A program made the position numbers and the translations under genes. Positions 23,821 to 34,223 of a stretch of 64,000 nt of DNA are shown piece after piece; positions within the stretch are counted from its first letter, which is position 1; each line of letters begins with the position of its first letter. The stretch is from Augochlora pura (lineage: Eukaryota; Arthropoda; Insecta; Hymenoptera; Halictidae). The DNA is taken from NCBI RefSeq assembly GCF_028453695.1, contig NC_135775.1:17022545-17086544 (forward strand). Reading direction: 5' to 3'. Below the pieces are notes generated by a model, which worked only from the letters and a program-made list of their open reading frames with translations, was not told the origin of the DNA and searched no databases.

Positions 23821-24520
23821 TGTAAACATAAAAGTGATTCGCGTTAATTGTATGCTATAGAAGCTGTCGAGACGTTTCTTCAACTAATTATCTTATTTAT
23901 ATTATATATACGGAAATAATGCAGAAGTATATTTATACTCTTTAAAATAGTTTTAATGTTTTGCATTTGATCTACAGTCTGGTGATCAACGACAAGTAGC
24001 GCACGAATTTTTATGCGACATAAAAATTGTCTCCGGCAATCGCAAAAAAGAGAAACGAAATAGAAAGTCTTCCTTTTCTTTAATAGTTTAAATAGATTGT
24101 TTTAATAATACGTCATTGTTTCTAAATTCCTTTAAAATGGTAATTAATACTCAATTTTGTCTAAGTTTATCTTTTGTTTTCTACACAATTGAATATAATT
24201 TCGAATGTGCAAGTACACGATATATTTATGGCATAATTGAATGTTTACCGTATAAGATAGGAAAAGAATTGAGAGAATTTAAAAGTGATAGTATATTTTC
24301 TACACATATTCTCTGCGCGAAATATAAATTAAATAGCAAGTTCTTTCTTTCTTCAATAATATAAACAAGTTAAAAACAATGCACTGACATTTTCACATTC
24401 TCTTCAGCTTTCTACTATTTTATATTGCAATTACTCAATTTTACCTAAAAATATATAAAATCTGCAATCTATTTATCACAAGTAGACTACAGATGTTTAC
24501 GAAAAATTAAAATTATCTCA
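23821..24520. other. AT-rich noncoding stretch
   Basis: One 82-codon AT-rich frame (24116-24364), unrecognised. GCATAAA-type motif relative at 24450-24479 (ATATAAAATCTGCAATCTAT). Confidence 0.5.
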
Positions 24521-24698
24521 ATTATTATTCATTTTCTGCTTATTATTCATTTCGGAATTCTTCTGTTATCAAAGTTTAGAAACGGAAGTAAATAAAGGCA
24601 ATACAAAAAACAAAAATTATCTTAAAAAATAAACGGCCGACAAATAAGTGCTAATCAACGCAGCGTGAAAAGGGTTATATCGTAGTGCAAGGAGTCAA
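24521..24698 (-). mobile_element. Family-A TTAA MITE, 5'-truncated copy A2
   Basis: TTCTGTTATCAAAGTTTAGA, AACGGAAGTAAATAAAGGCA and GTGCTAATCAACGCAGCGT match A5 (54818-55071) in order. The end GTGCAAGGAGTCAA is the A terminus with TTAA mutated to TCAA. Confidence 0.75.
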
Positions 24699-24862
24699 AT
24701 AGTGTTACGATTCGACTGTGAATTTTACGCATTTATGACAAAATTTCGTAATTACACATTAACATTATCTTAAAGATTAAAAACAATTATAAACATCAAC
24801 GTATTATTTTTAGTTTTATTTTTAGTTTCTATTTCTTGCAACTGATGCGGACACTTTTTATC

Positions 24863-24885
24863 TCGCATAAAAATCCTCCGTCTAG
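24863..24885 (+). repeat. Dispersed GCATAAA-type motif copy
   Basis: TCGCATAAAAATCCTCCGTC then TAG. The core spacing is conserved. Confidence 0.4.
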
Positions 24886-27183
24886 TTTTTACATATTGTT
24901 ACGTGCCGTTTAATTTCATTTAATTTGTGCTCTACGTTTGAAATGTATCTATTCGCACCTCCTGCGCGGTGGTGCGCGCGTAAACTCGTTTGCCTGGGTT
25001 TTGTATGAATGCGCATGTCAGGCGGGAAGAGAGAGAGATAGAAACGTCGGACACTAAACGGCCGACAGATGCGTGCGGTTGGTCAGGAATCTAAATATTG
25101 CGACTCGAGCAGACCACAGCACCCCTTTAATACCACCCTTTGCATCCCATTCATCTCGAATGCGGCTACCATTAGTAAAGTCTATCCTTTTCCTTTTTGA
25201 ACTCCTACAATGTCCACAATTTCATGTTTGCTCGATATAAGGTATCTTATGGAAACCGGATATTTTCGAAACAATTATTAATTAGGTTGTACTTGTTGAA
25301 AGAATTTGTGGTATCGAATATGCAGACACCTTTTACTTGATTTCAACCCTATAGCTACCGAACATTGTAAAATTGACCGATACGCGATGCCATATAAAAG
25401 TGGCAAAATACAGTTTATTTAAATTTTGTACGATTTTCACATCCTTTATAATTTTAAAACGAGGAATCGGTCGTTAGGCCGTTAGTGTTAATCAATTAAA
25501 ACGGGGTCTGTATCATTAATATTCCGATTCTATGTCGATTAGTATGAATATTAATATAAAAGCATGATATTTACCAATGTATGGTAGGTAGATATGTAAA
25601 GAAGAATTATTCGTAAGTTGTGTGTGTGTTTTTTTATAATTATATAGTAATTATATAGTATACTTCATCTCGAAATGTTCATCATTGAAAAATCGATCTT
25701 TTACTTAGTGACCATCTACACTTTACTATCCGTCATTGCAGACATGCAATATTGCAGTAATGCACTCGGTGCGTTTAGTGTCAATATACAGGGTGAGTCA
25801 TTTAGCTCTGTCATGTTAATTTTTCTCGTAAATTACATGTTCTATAAATAGATGTGTCGGAAAAAATACAAAGGGGTGCATACACGTCAACAATTAATTT
25901 TTTGCTATTTTCCTTTTTTATCAAAATATAAAATCACTTGTCGAAATATAAAACATAGATATATCATTCGCACTACTTAATCGCCTACAATGCTACCAAT
26001 GATTACAAAGAACATTTGAACAGTATTTGCATTAAAATCAACCAAAGAATACTTCTATAAATATTCATTGTTGAATTTTTGCACCGTAAAAATATGTTAT
26101 GTTATAATGTGAATAGAATGATTAAATCTTGCAGATTATATTTAAAAAAAAAAACAGAAGGCGATGAAAAATTAAATTTTGATAAAATAGTAGCATAGCG
26201 AAAAGTTAATTATTACCGCATATACTCTTCTTTTATACAACACACGGTTTACAAAAAGAATTTAATGCGTATTCGCGTAAAGAGAAACGTAACGATAAAA
26301 ATCATTACGTTAATCTGGAACCGCATTCTAAACCAATGTCCGCCGTTATTATACGATTATTGATTGAACCAGTTCCCGATCCATTCTCGGACGACTCCGC
26401 GCAAACGTCCGCGTCGAAGTAACGCTATCGCGGAAAATTAAGACGCGTTCAATTTTCTGCACAAGACCGTTTCTTTTTCTTCCGATTGTCGCGAATCCCC
26501 GGCTCGTTCGAAATTACGGGGGACGTCGCGGAATATCGATAGGATCGGGCGTGACGTGTTCGTAACTCACGGGACTTCGTGAAAGATTCGATTAAAATAT
26601 CTGTCGGAAATGGAATCCCGGCTGGATGTTCGAGTTCGGCGAGGCGTTAATGATCGATAGATTGAGCCCGGCCACTTATACGATCGGATTATCCGTGGAA
26701 TCGGTCCATCTTATAACTTATTCCAACGATACGGGATCTGATCGGAACTGGGTAATAACTTCTGGTTACCGGTTGTAACCCGAAGCTCGATTGAGTAGAA
26801 CGCCCTGCCCCGTGCACGTGTGTGGATACCATCGGCGTTTACCCGCGCCGAGTCTATTCCACGCGAGCAACCCTTTCAGTTTATTGGGTTTCTCGATTTT
26901 TATTGCGGAGACGCGACTACATATCTCATCTCACTCGCCGGAAACACGTTATAACCGAACGTTAATTCATTGAACAAGGACGTCCGAACTTAAGAACGTT
27001 CGAAGGGTAACATTATGTTAATATATTAGAATTACGGGATGATGATTTAAGGTCGAAACGGAAGGCTCTGTTACTCGTTTAGAATAAATCAGCTTGTAGA
27101 TGCATGATTGGAAGATGGGTAAATTTGTTTACACTATTCCGGTGTTAGGATCTCGGTTGTAGACAAGTATAGGTAGACGTCCA
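24886..27183. other. Noncoding stretch
   Basis: AT-rich, with a GC-richer block at 26340-27000 that has no recognised gene. An ACAGGGTG motif at 25788-25795 resembles the terminus of the element at 58103. Around 25346-25493 a possible eroded TTAA element ends in CCGTTAGTGTTAA. Confidence 0.4.
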
Positions 27184-27550
27184 TTAACACATGTTCGTCC
27201 ACGTGACGAAAATTCGTCGTTTGTATATTAGGGAAAATAATTGACTCTAAATATATATAATTCCAATAAAGAACTGATTTTAGCTTTGGTTGCGCCGCAT
27301 AACGGTGTAAACATAACCAAAAATAAAGTTAAAGCGTAGTATTCGGTATTGTGTATAGAAGCATTTTATTCAAAGATTAAGCGCTTGGATATTGTATAAC
27401 TTCAGAAAGCAACAAAGATTAAAAATTTGTATCTAAAGACAAATTTGTTTTATGTAATTTTTCAAAATTTCACTGGAAAATATACGGTTTTTAACAAGTT
27501 ACGTTGTTTGTGAATGGCGGTACAACAAATTACTGACGAATATGTGTTAA
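27184..27550 (+). mobile_element. Family-D TTAA MITE, copy D1
   Basis: TTAACACATGTTCGTC at the left and GACGAATATGTGTTAA at the right: a 16-bp terminal inverted repeat with one mismatch, including TTAA ends. 367 bp, noncoding. The interior (GACAAATTTGTTTTAT, CAAAATTTCACTGGAAAATA) is shared with D2 and D3. TTAA bounding fits piggyBac-type or Kolobok-type elements. Confidence 0.85.
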
Positions 27551-27564
27551 TACTTTATTTATTA

Positions 27565-28238
27565 TTAACACTTTATCGACCGGTCATTGGACCGTGAACA
27601 TTTTTATATTTCCATAACATTAGTATTAAATAATATTTACTTAATTTTATTTACTTTATTTATCACGAAAGGTATCTGATATTTATAAAATTATATAATA
27701 ATACCTCAATAATAGATAACAAATTATTGGTTATCATAACAATCGATTCATAGACTACCAATTGGGATAAAAAGCTAATTTATAGGCTATCAATTGGTAA
27801 AATGTTAAACTAAGCTTTCCAATGATAGGGTTGCATGTAGAAGTAGTTCAACAATCTTCTTAAAAGAAAAGCACCCTTAGTACTTGAAGCAATATCAACT
27901 GTGAATATAAAATAATTTTTCTAATTTACAGTATTTTCACTTTATATGACAAAGTGCACCTTATAATATAAAATTGAATCTTGCGACTCATATAATAGTT
28001 ACGCTTTTAGCAATTTTTTAAACATAAATTTTGATAATATGAAAATTATCTTGGAACGTGATATAACAATTTCATTTTTATAGGGTCAAAGAATTAAATA
28101 ATAATTTTGGGATCGGGTATTCCATCTTATTAGACTAAATTATTTGTTGAATTATGGATAAAACCGTTATTGTTTTTGGAACATTTTTTTAAGAAATTCT
28201 CAACTATTGATCCGAACTGCTGGTACATATAGTGTTAA
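27565..28238. mobile_element. Possible TTAA-bounded element (E)
   Basis: TTAACACTTTATCGACCGG at the left and the inverse of TTAACACTATATGTACCAG at the right form an imperfect (about 14/19) inverted repeat with TTAA ends. It lies only 14 bp after D1. 674 bp with no coding frame. No second copy in the window confirms the boundaries. Confidence 0.35.
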
Positions 28239-28909
28239 AACGGAATAACTATCATAAAATTGGACCAAATTATTGGAACGCTAGCTGCATCACAATCGCG
28301 ACATCTGTCGATTTACTTCTAAACTACATTCGTAAGTATTGTAATCTGAATGTGTATGCGTATGTATGGACCTAGTGGCGACATTGTATGTTCCTTTGTC
28401 TCGTTTCTGACAAGTTGTTAATACGTGTGAAAAGTTAAATAATTCGCTAAGTGTATTTTTGCTCAACTTAAATTGATTCTTTAGCCAACCAATTATATGC
28501 ACCAATTAATCCAATTTGCATCAGACGATATACCGCGGATTATTATGCATTTATGGAATGTGATTGTACGAATTAACACAGTATAATTTTACAACGAATA
28601 ATCTTTTAGTGGTCGAAGCAATCTGACTTGTTAAAAAGGAGAATAAAATGTTCACGCTGAACAAGAGAATACTTAAAGAGATGAATAAAAACGTAACATG
28701 TCAATTAATTTTCTCGATTGTTATAACTTTTGTGAGCTACATGCAATACTAGAACAAGTGGACACGTTATCTCAAATATACTAGTGAAATCGATGAATGT
28801 TCTATTTTATTGCAAAATATAATTTATGTACATCCCATATTACTTCGAAATAATCGTCTCACTATCCAAAAACTACTTTACATAAATATATAGAAATCGG
28901 CAAGTTATT
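28239..28909. other. AT-rich noncoding stretch
   Basis: Only short unrecognised frames. No RNA or repeat identified. Confidence 0.55.
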
Positions 28910-29220
28910 TTAACACATATTCGTCCGCATGACGAAAATTCTTGATTTCACAAACAATCACCAACAGCCAAATGACGAAAATTCATCATTTGTATATTAC
29001 AAAAAAATAATTAATTCCTATTCTTCTAATTCTAATTTTTACCAAACAGAGATAATTTTAACCAAAGATGATATAATCATAACCATCACTGAAAAATATA
29101 TGATTTTTAACAAGTTCCGTTGTTTTTATATAGACCATATCATTTCTACAGATAGTGTCAAAAAATGCCGACATTTTGTGAATGGCGGTGCAAAAAAATT
29201 ACAGGGCCAACATGTATTAA
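28910..29220 (+). mobile_element. Family-D TTAA MITE, copy D2
   Basis: Left end TTAACACATATTCGTC, right end CAACATGTATTAA, 311 bp. Shares with D3 AAACAATCACCAACAGCCAA, ATGACGAAAATTC and GTGAATGGCGGTG. The 221-codon frame that starts at 28929 lies in this MITE for its first third and runs on into unrelated DNA, so it is not a gene. Confidence 0.8.
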
Positions 29221-29574
29221 GATTACATAATGCTGTAGGAGCCGTCGATATAAAACGAAAGTGTTATCTAGTGTATGATACGAGCGACAGCGAAGCTATT
29301 TTTATGGAAACTGTTCTACCACATACCATTAGTGTAGCCGACAAAGTATGTTTTTCATTCTTCGGGATCGTTCGTTTTCGGTTTCAATGGCAAACCCTGG
29401 TATCACAAACCCCGGAATTTCCAAAGACACCGCGGTCTAAGGCCCGATGGTCAACAGCTGGCCCACGATGGATTCGCAAATCCCGTTACGCAGTTGGAAA
29501 ATCCGTATCCCAGGATTCGAAAAATGAAAACGAGAGAACGTGTCGCGGAAGTAATGTAAAGAGGGCGCAATGGG

Positions 29575-29642
29575 ACCCACGCTTTGCAACCTGATTGGTT
29601 ATGCATCCATCATAGCGTTGGCCAATTAGAAAACGCGTGGGT
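29575..29642. repeat. Imperfect palindrome with two CCAAT-type arms
   Basis: ACCCACGC and GCGTGGGT (8/8 complementary) flank an inner pair CTGATTGG / CCAATTAG, giving an interrupted 68-bp palindrome. It could be a cruciform-forming relic of a foldback element. Confidence 0.55.
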
Positions 29643-30057
29643 TTGAGACAGAGAAATAAATTTTCCTGTAGAGGAAAAAGAAAACTAAAAACTAAAATTC
29701 TGTCGTAACTTTAAATAAAATAACAAAATAGATGAATTTTCATTCCAGAAAGTACATGATCAAACATTTAAAACAACATGGGAAGATCTCACTGATGAGA
29801 AGAATTAATTAATAAAGAATACGGAATAAAAACAATGAAGCCCAAAAGATAATAAGAGAAAACTCGTCCAAACTAGCAGAAACTTCGAAGGTTCTCGAAA
29901 ATTGAAACGCCGAAGAAACCTACTTGTGTATACGTCTAATGTAAATTTAATCGGAAAAGTATCAGTAAATGTGCTTAATATACGAAAAAATTTTCGCAAG
30001 AAAATCCAGCATACACTGTTTTAAGAAGCATAAAGCATCAATGGTTTCGTAACATTC
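29643..30057. other. AT-rich noncoding stretch
   Basis: No gene seen. Confidence 0.5.
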
Positions 30058-31258
30058 GTGAAACCTACTCCTGCAATCGAATTTCGCGAAAGAATAACAA
30101 GCGCAAAAAGAAATGGTTGCAACAGAAACAGCGTGCCGTTTCTCGTTTTTGATTTAAGGTTAAGTTCGCGGCATTACGGTCTCCCGTGCAACAAGTTATC
30201 CTTCTACCCCCACCCTTTCATCAAATCGACACGTTTCTCTGTCGCTCTCACGCGGTTCCTTTTACTCCGGCGGCGCTTAGCACACTGTACCCGACTATAC
30301 AGGGCGTCCTGTAACAACTATCAAGACGTCCCGTTCTCTCCTCGGAGATATTCATGCTGTTTCACTCACCTCCGAGATATCAGGCTCTCTATCCTTTGTT
30401 GCTGCTCGAAGTCGAGGCTACTTCTTTCTTCCTCCAGCACGATCTTACCACGTGCTTCACTCGCACTCGTTTTCCTGAACCGCGTCCAGGCTTGTGCCGC
30501 GCATGCGCCAAGTGTTACCGTGCGCAGCTCGTGCTGCGCGTACGCCGGAACAAGCGATCTTTTTTCTCTCGCTTGCTCCCGCCCCGTGTCTCTTTCTCTG
30601 TCATCGTCCGCTCCGCTCCCTCTACCATGCCGCGCCGGCTTCTTGGCTTTCATCGTTCGTACCGTCCTCTTCCGACTCCCGTTGTTCCTTTTCTCGTATC
30701 TGCATTTTTTTCTACTGCGCCGTTCGCAACTCGTGCTGCGCGTGCGCCGCAAAGTATCTATTTTCTCTCCCTCTCTCTTCGTTCCCCGCGGCCCGGGCCC
30801 CGCCGACTCGCTCGCGTCGACTCCTTTCTTACAGCCTCCGTAATCCCTGTCTCCTTCTTCTCTCGCTCTCTTTCTCTCTCTAAACTTCTCCAGCTCCCTC
30901 TCTCGACCGACTACCTCTCCGTCTGTTCCATGGCAAGCCGCTCGTGCAGCGCGTATGCCACTATAAAACACCTACTTTCTTTCTCCGTTGCTTCCATCGG
31001 CCGTCCCTCTCGCCGTTCGCCTGGCTCGTTCTAACTTCCTGCTCGGGTTCCGTAATATTTTTTTTCTCTTTCTTCCTTTTTTCTCCATCGCTTTGTCCTT
31101 CGCTTTACTTTCCTCTGCTAACAAAGCTTGTTTTCTTCTCATCTCGGGCCTTTTGTGTCTTTTTCTGGTACCGTGCGCAGCTCGTGCTGCGCGTACGCCA
31201 CGGTCAACCTTTCTTTTCTCTTTTGCTCTCGTTCGTCACCTCACTAATAGTTCATTCT

Positions 31259-31289
<31 letters not shown>

Positions 31290-31500
31290 TTCTCTCTTCC
31301 TCTTCCTCTTTCTCCACTCTGCCTTATCTGACGTCCTCTTTACGTTTCTTATTTTGTTTTCCTTGGATCTTCTTTTATTCTTTTGGATTGCCTTTGCGAT
31401 CCGCCTTTGCTTTCGAGATGCGCGTAATCCGAGCCGAACGCAACTGTCAATCCTGTTTATATCCGGTTCTTGACGTTTCTGTCTCTCCCTCTCATTTACA
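30058..31500. other. CT-rich (pyrimidine-biased) block
   Basis: About 1.4 kb in which the + strand is strongly C/T-biased (TTTCTCTC, CTCTCTCT runs, a near-perfect CT tract at about 31257-31310), broken by GC-rich hairpin motifs. Three + strand frames of 129-261 codons overlap each other in different phases, with Ser/Leu/Phe/Arg-rich translations. Such overlaps reflect composition, not coding. The block ends about 1.1 kb upstream of the Bearded-class TATA box. Confidence 0.55.
30489..31200. repeat. Spaced array of GC-rich hairpin motifs (4 clear copies plus 1 weak)
   Basis: The motif has a perfect stem-loop GCGCAGC-TCGT-GCTGCGC followed by GTACGCC. Copies centre at about 30531, 30735 (left arm degraded), 30946 (degraded) and 31184. 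The first and last are identical over at least 29 bp. A weaker relative lies at 30489-30509. Spacing is 204, 211 and 238 bp, with CT-rich spacers, so this looks like an eroded tandem array of about 210 bp. Confidence 0.7.
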
Positions 31501-32255
31501 TATTTTTTTAGACACCGACGTATCGCTCCCTACATTCCTCTGTTTTCAAACAAGAAATCTTATTAATTATGGATGACAATTACAAAAAGATTGAGGGTCC
31601 CATTCAATTAACGGAGAAATTATTATTGATTTATGTGTTTCGACGTTGCGACGTATATGAAGCAACCGCGATTACACGCAATCACCCCCAACCCCACCCA
31701 AAAAAAACATCGACAACATGTACCATGTACGATAACTTAAAAAATTACATGTGATTATGCACAAGTTATAAAGTGTTATAAAACCGGTAATATACTTAGA
31801 TGTCGATTGTTATTTTCCTTGAATTAATTACTCAAGCAGATATTTATGATCAACTGTATGACGATTGGTATTATTAAATTAAAATTTTAACCATTAGCAA
31901 TAATAAACATTATATTCCCCTTTTATAGTCTACAGGGGAATACAAGACAGTAAATACATTTTAAAAGAAGTGAGAAAGTAAACTATTTCACCATGATTTA
32001 ACATTTTTATAAAATTGTCAATAAATATTGTAATCATATTTAGATAGTCCTTACGTGTCAATAAACCACAGAATCTGATAGCCTGCGATTTTTACGCATT
32101 CTCGACGCAAACGACTACAAAATACCAAACGGTTAAGAAGTTGTAAATATTAAAAAATATATTTCCGTTCATTTACAAGTTACTAAAACCGTTGAAGGAG
32201 GAAAAACATTTTCAGCAGATCTACATTTTTTGCAGCTATCTCGAACGCTCATCAT
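31501..32255. other. AT-rich noncoding stretch
   Basis: No gene seen. A minus-strand relative of the GCATAAA-type motif lies at 32081-32101 (TAGCCTGCGATTTTTACGCA). Confidence 0.5.
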
Positions 32256-32284
32256 TTGCATAAAAGACCGCAGTCCGCTAACGG
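32256..32284 (+). repeat. Dispersed GCATAAA-type motif copy upstream of the Bearded-class gene
   Basis: TTGCATAAAAGACCGCAGTC then CGCTAACGG. Core spacing conserved. It lies about 330 bp upstream of the TATA box. Confidence 0.45.
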
Positions 32285-32614
32285 ATAAAAGTAACCCGTT
32301 TGTTTCATTTCCGATTAATTCGCATAATTCCTTCCGCCCCGTCGTTTGACCGGAAGGACACCACGGATCAAGGGATCCGTGACAAAAGCTTACGGGGAAC
32401 AAAAATTCATGTGGCAGCGTGTAAGATGCAAATTACGTGGCCGGCGATCGTTCGCCCTTTTTCCTGGGGTGCGGAACAGCAATATCGAAGGGGTGGAAAC
32501 TGCCCGGCCCTTTGCGCAGACGGGTCGACGCATGTACCTGTGCGAGAGGACGACGGGTGTCTCCACCCTCTTCGATGCTCGACTTGGTAATGGCGCATGC
32601 GCAGCTTCGTCGGC

Positions 32615-32622
32615 TATATAAG
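32615..32622 (+). promoter_or_regulatory. TATA box of the Bearded-class gene
   Basis: TATATAAG in a GC-rich context (CGGCTATATAAGAGG), the only TATA motif just upstream of the 33036 ORF. Transcription would be expected about 25-35 bp downstream, where CTCACATTC and TTCAATC (about 32643-32653) resemble insect initiators (TCA at +1). I found no perfect Su(H) site (YGTGRGAA) or proneural E box (RCAGSTG) in the 300 bp upstream, so the Notch or proneural inputs typical of this gene class are not visible here. Confidence 0.65.
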
Positions 32623-32644
32623 AGGAAGACTCCTGATCCTAACT

Positions 32645-33035
32645 CACATTCAATCACACCTACTCAAAACGTGCGCTTCTCCAGGGAAACAGGAAATCAG
32701 ATCCATCCGTGGAGTTCGCGTTGCAGCGGCAGTGCACGTGGTTTCGTCATTCCGTTTCCGGTTCGCTATCTGGCTGACCGGCGCACGCTTGCGCCGGCAC
32801 TCTCGTCGCACATAGACGCGCAGAGAGACACGCTGGGCGAAACGAAATAGCTACAGGACGAGCAGCCTCCGGCAAATGCATACAGAGATTCGAGTGCGTT
32901 GACGTATGCGCGGTACAGTCAACGCAAAAGACGACCCGCGCCGATCAACGACGCCTGATCCAGCCCTGCCAGTCTGGTTCCGAAACGTCAAGAGACGCGA
33001 CCGGTTTTTCTGCTCTGTCGGGCGGCGCCACCACC
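32645..33035 (+). other. Predicted 5' leader with upstream ORFs
   Basis: About 390 nt between the predicted start site and the ATG. An upstream ATG at 32874 opens a 9-codon frame. Another at 32906, in a weak context, opens a 57-codon frame that overlaps the main start codon and ends at 33079. If they are transcribed, these could lower initiation at 33036. No splice signals are needed to connect promoter and ORF, which fits the intronless structure of Bearded-family genes. Confidence 0.5.
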
Positions 33036-33335
33036 ATGAAGAGCCTGATCGCGAGAGCGACCGTCAGTTCGATGACTGATCGACGTATTGACAGTGCGCT
33101 CTTCACGCGACGCGCTGTCAAGAATGCTCTGTCAAGTGTTCGCCGGCTGTGCGGTAGAATTCATCAGGAGATCCGTCGCGCAGATGACAAGAGCCAGCCG
33201 AAGAACCGTGTTAACGAGATGGGAAGCAGACTGACAGCGCGACGGATGCAACTGGACGAGGAAGAGTTACGGAATTTGAGGAACGAGAACCTGGAGAACG
33301 AGTTCAGGGAATTGGCAACGAAAATTACACACTGA
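33036..33335 (+). CDS. Bearded-class protein (putative Neuralized antagonist in Notch signalling)
   Basis: A 99-residue frame that starts at an ATG with a near-ideal context (GCCACCACCATGAAG). Residues 25-48 form a basic amphipathic helix: Arg/Lys at 25, 26, 29, 36, 37, 41, 47 and 48, with hydrophobic positions 28, 32, 35, 38, 42 and 46. Residues 74-93 are acidic and helical and contain NLRNENLENEFREL, which fits the NxxNExLE pattern typical of Bearded proteins. NxxN motifs occur at 57-60, 80-83 and 85-88. In the family, NxxN binds the Neuralized E3 ligase and the basic helix is needed for inhibition, dampening Delta endocytosis. The length suits the short members; the C-terminal PVHF...FFWT-type block of longer members is absent before the stop. 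The 3' region carries Brd, K and GY boxes, the family's regulatory signature. The structure is intronless with its own TATA box. I cannot assign orthology to a specific member (m-alpha, Tom, Brd). Confidence 0.8.
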   Translation: MKSLIARATVSSMTDRRIDSALFTRRAVKNALSSVRRLCGRIHQEIRRADDKSQPKNRVNEMGSRLTARRMQLDEEELRNLRNENLENEFRELATKITH

Positions 33336-33473
33336 CACCGGATCAAGATCTCAGTTTTTGCTGGCGGCATCGCCGGGAGGAGAGGAAAAATGATCTCGCC
33401 GTGGGATTCTCCGGGGGCCGAGGCGCTGCCAGTGCTGCACGAGGGGGACGCGCTGGTGCATCGACGCCGTTGA
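33336..33473 (+). other. In-frame 45-codon extension after the UGA
   Basis: The reading frame continues past the TGA at 33333 (context TGA-C) without interruption for 45 codons to a TGA at 33471. The segment is about as GC-rich as the CDS and turns AT-rich immediately afterwards; the first 3'-UTR box starts 29 nt later. The total would be about 144 codons, close to the longer Bearded-family members. It contains EALPVLHEGDALVH, which only faintly recalls a PVHF block. Possible explanations are stop-codon readthrough, a recent nonsense mutation or sequencing error, or chance openness in GC-rich DNA. Confidence 0.35.
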
Positions 33474-33501
33474 ATGTCAATAAGCAGATTTCTTTAGTAA
33501 G

Positions 33502-34223
33502 GTCTTCCATTACGCGCACACCGCGGATTTTAAGATAGCTTTAAATCGATTGTAATCGTAGAGTTTTCGTAGATTTTAAGTTTCCTCGACGTTTGTACTA
33601 TAGGACTTAGCTTTGTAAATTGACTCATCGATTGACTCCTGGTTCGGAGCTTTAACTGTGTTAGGTTTACAAATCGCGACGAAACAGCCCGATAGTTTTA
33701 ACGAGATAAGCTTTAACGAGTAAACTGCAATAACCGCGCGAAATACGATCTTTAAGTTAGATATTATCGATGGACTGACTTAAACTGTGATAATATGCTT
33801 AGCGATATAATCGATAGGATTACTCTTAGATGTAACGTCATCGAACTTTGGTTTCGAGAACATAGGCCGCCCAGTGCATATTCTTCAATATGAACAACTG
33901 TGATACTCTGTAAAGAGATTGCATTACTTTTTCGAAAGTGTCGTATCTGTGATAAACGATTAGGAAAGAATTTCCAGATAAATGTGATAGTAGCTATTTA
34001 AGGGAATCCACTGTGATATTGGTAGGTTAATACGAATACTGTGATAGAACGAATAATTGATCTCATTGTATGTCTTCCGAAAACTGTAATATTAGCGTGT
34101 AAGAAGATCTGATCTCGTTCTTCTAGCGAGAAATATTCTAAAGTATGTCTTCCGAAAATTGCAATATTAGCACGTAAGGAGATCTTATCATTCGAAAGAA
34201 AAATATTCTACGATACGTCTTCC
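33502..34223 (+). promoter_or_regulatory. Four GY boxes (GTCTTCC) in the 3' UTR
   Basis: Exact GTCTTCC at 33502-33508, 34072-34078, 34147-34153 and 34217-34223. The GY box is complementary to the miR-7 seed and marks 3' UTRs of E(spl) and Bearded-family genes. The last three lie in a tandem repeat. Confidence 0.8.

Noticed and set aside
28929..29594. 221-codon + strand frame
   Set aside because: Its first third is MITE D2 and the rest is unrelated DNA; D1 and D3 do not keep the frame.
30058..31576. Three long + strand frames (129-261 codons) in different phases
   Set aside because: They overlap each other in a CT-rich block, are Ser/Leu/Phe/Arg-rich and repeat CAARAARTP only because the GC hairpin recurs. 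Composition explains the openness.
32906..33079. PVWFRN...RFFCS in the overlapping upstream frame, resembling the PVHF...FFWT block of Bearded proteins
   Set aside because: It is upstream and in a different phase from the Bearded-like motifs, so the domain order is wrong. Treated as coincidence.
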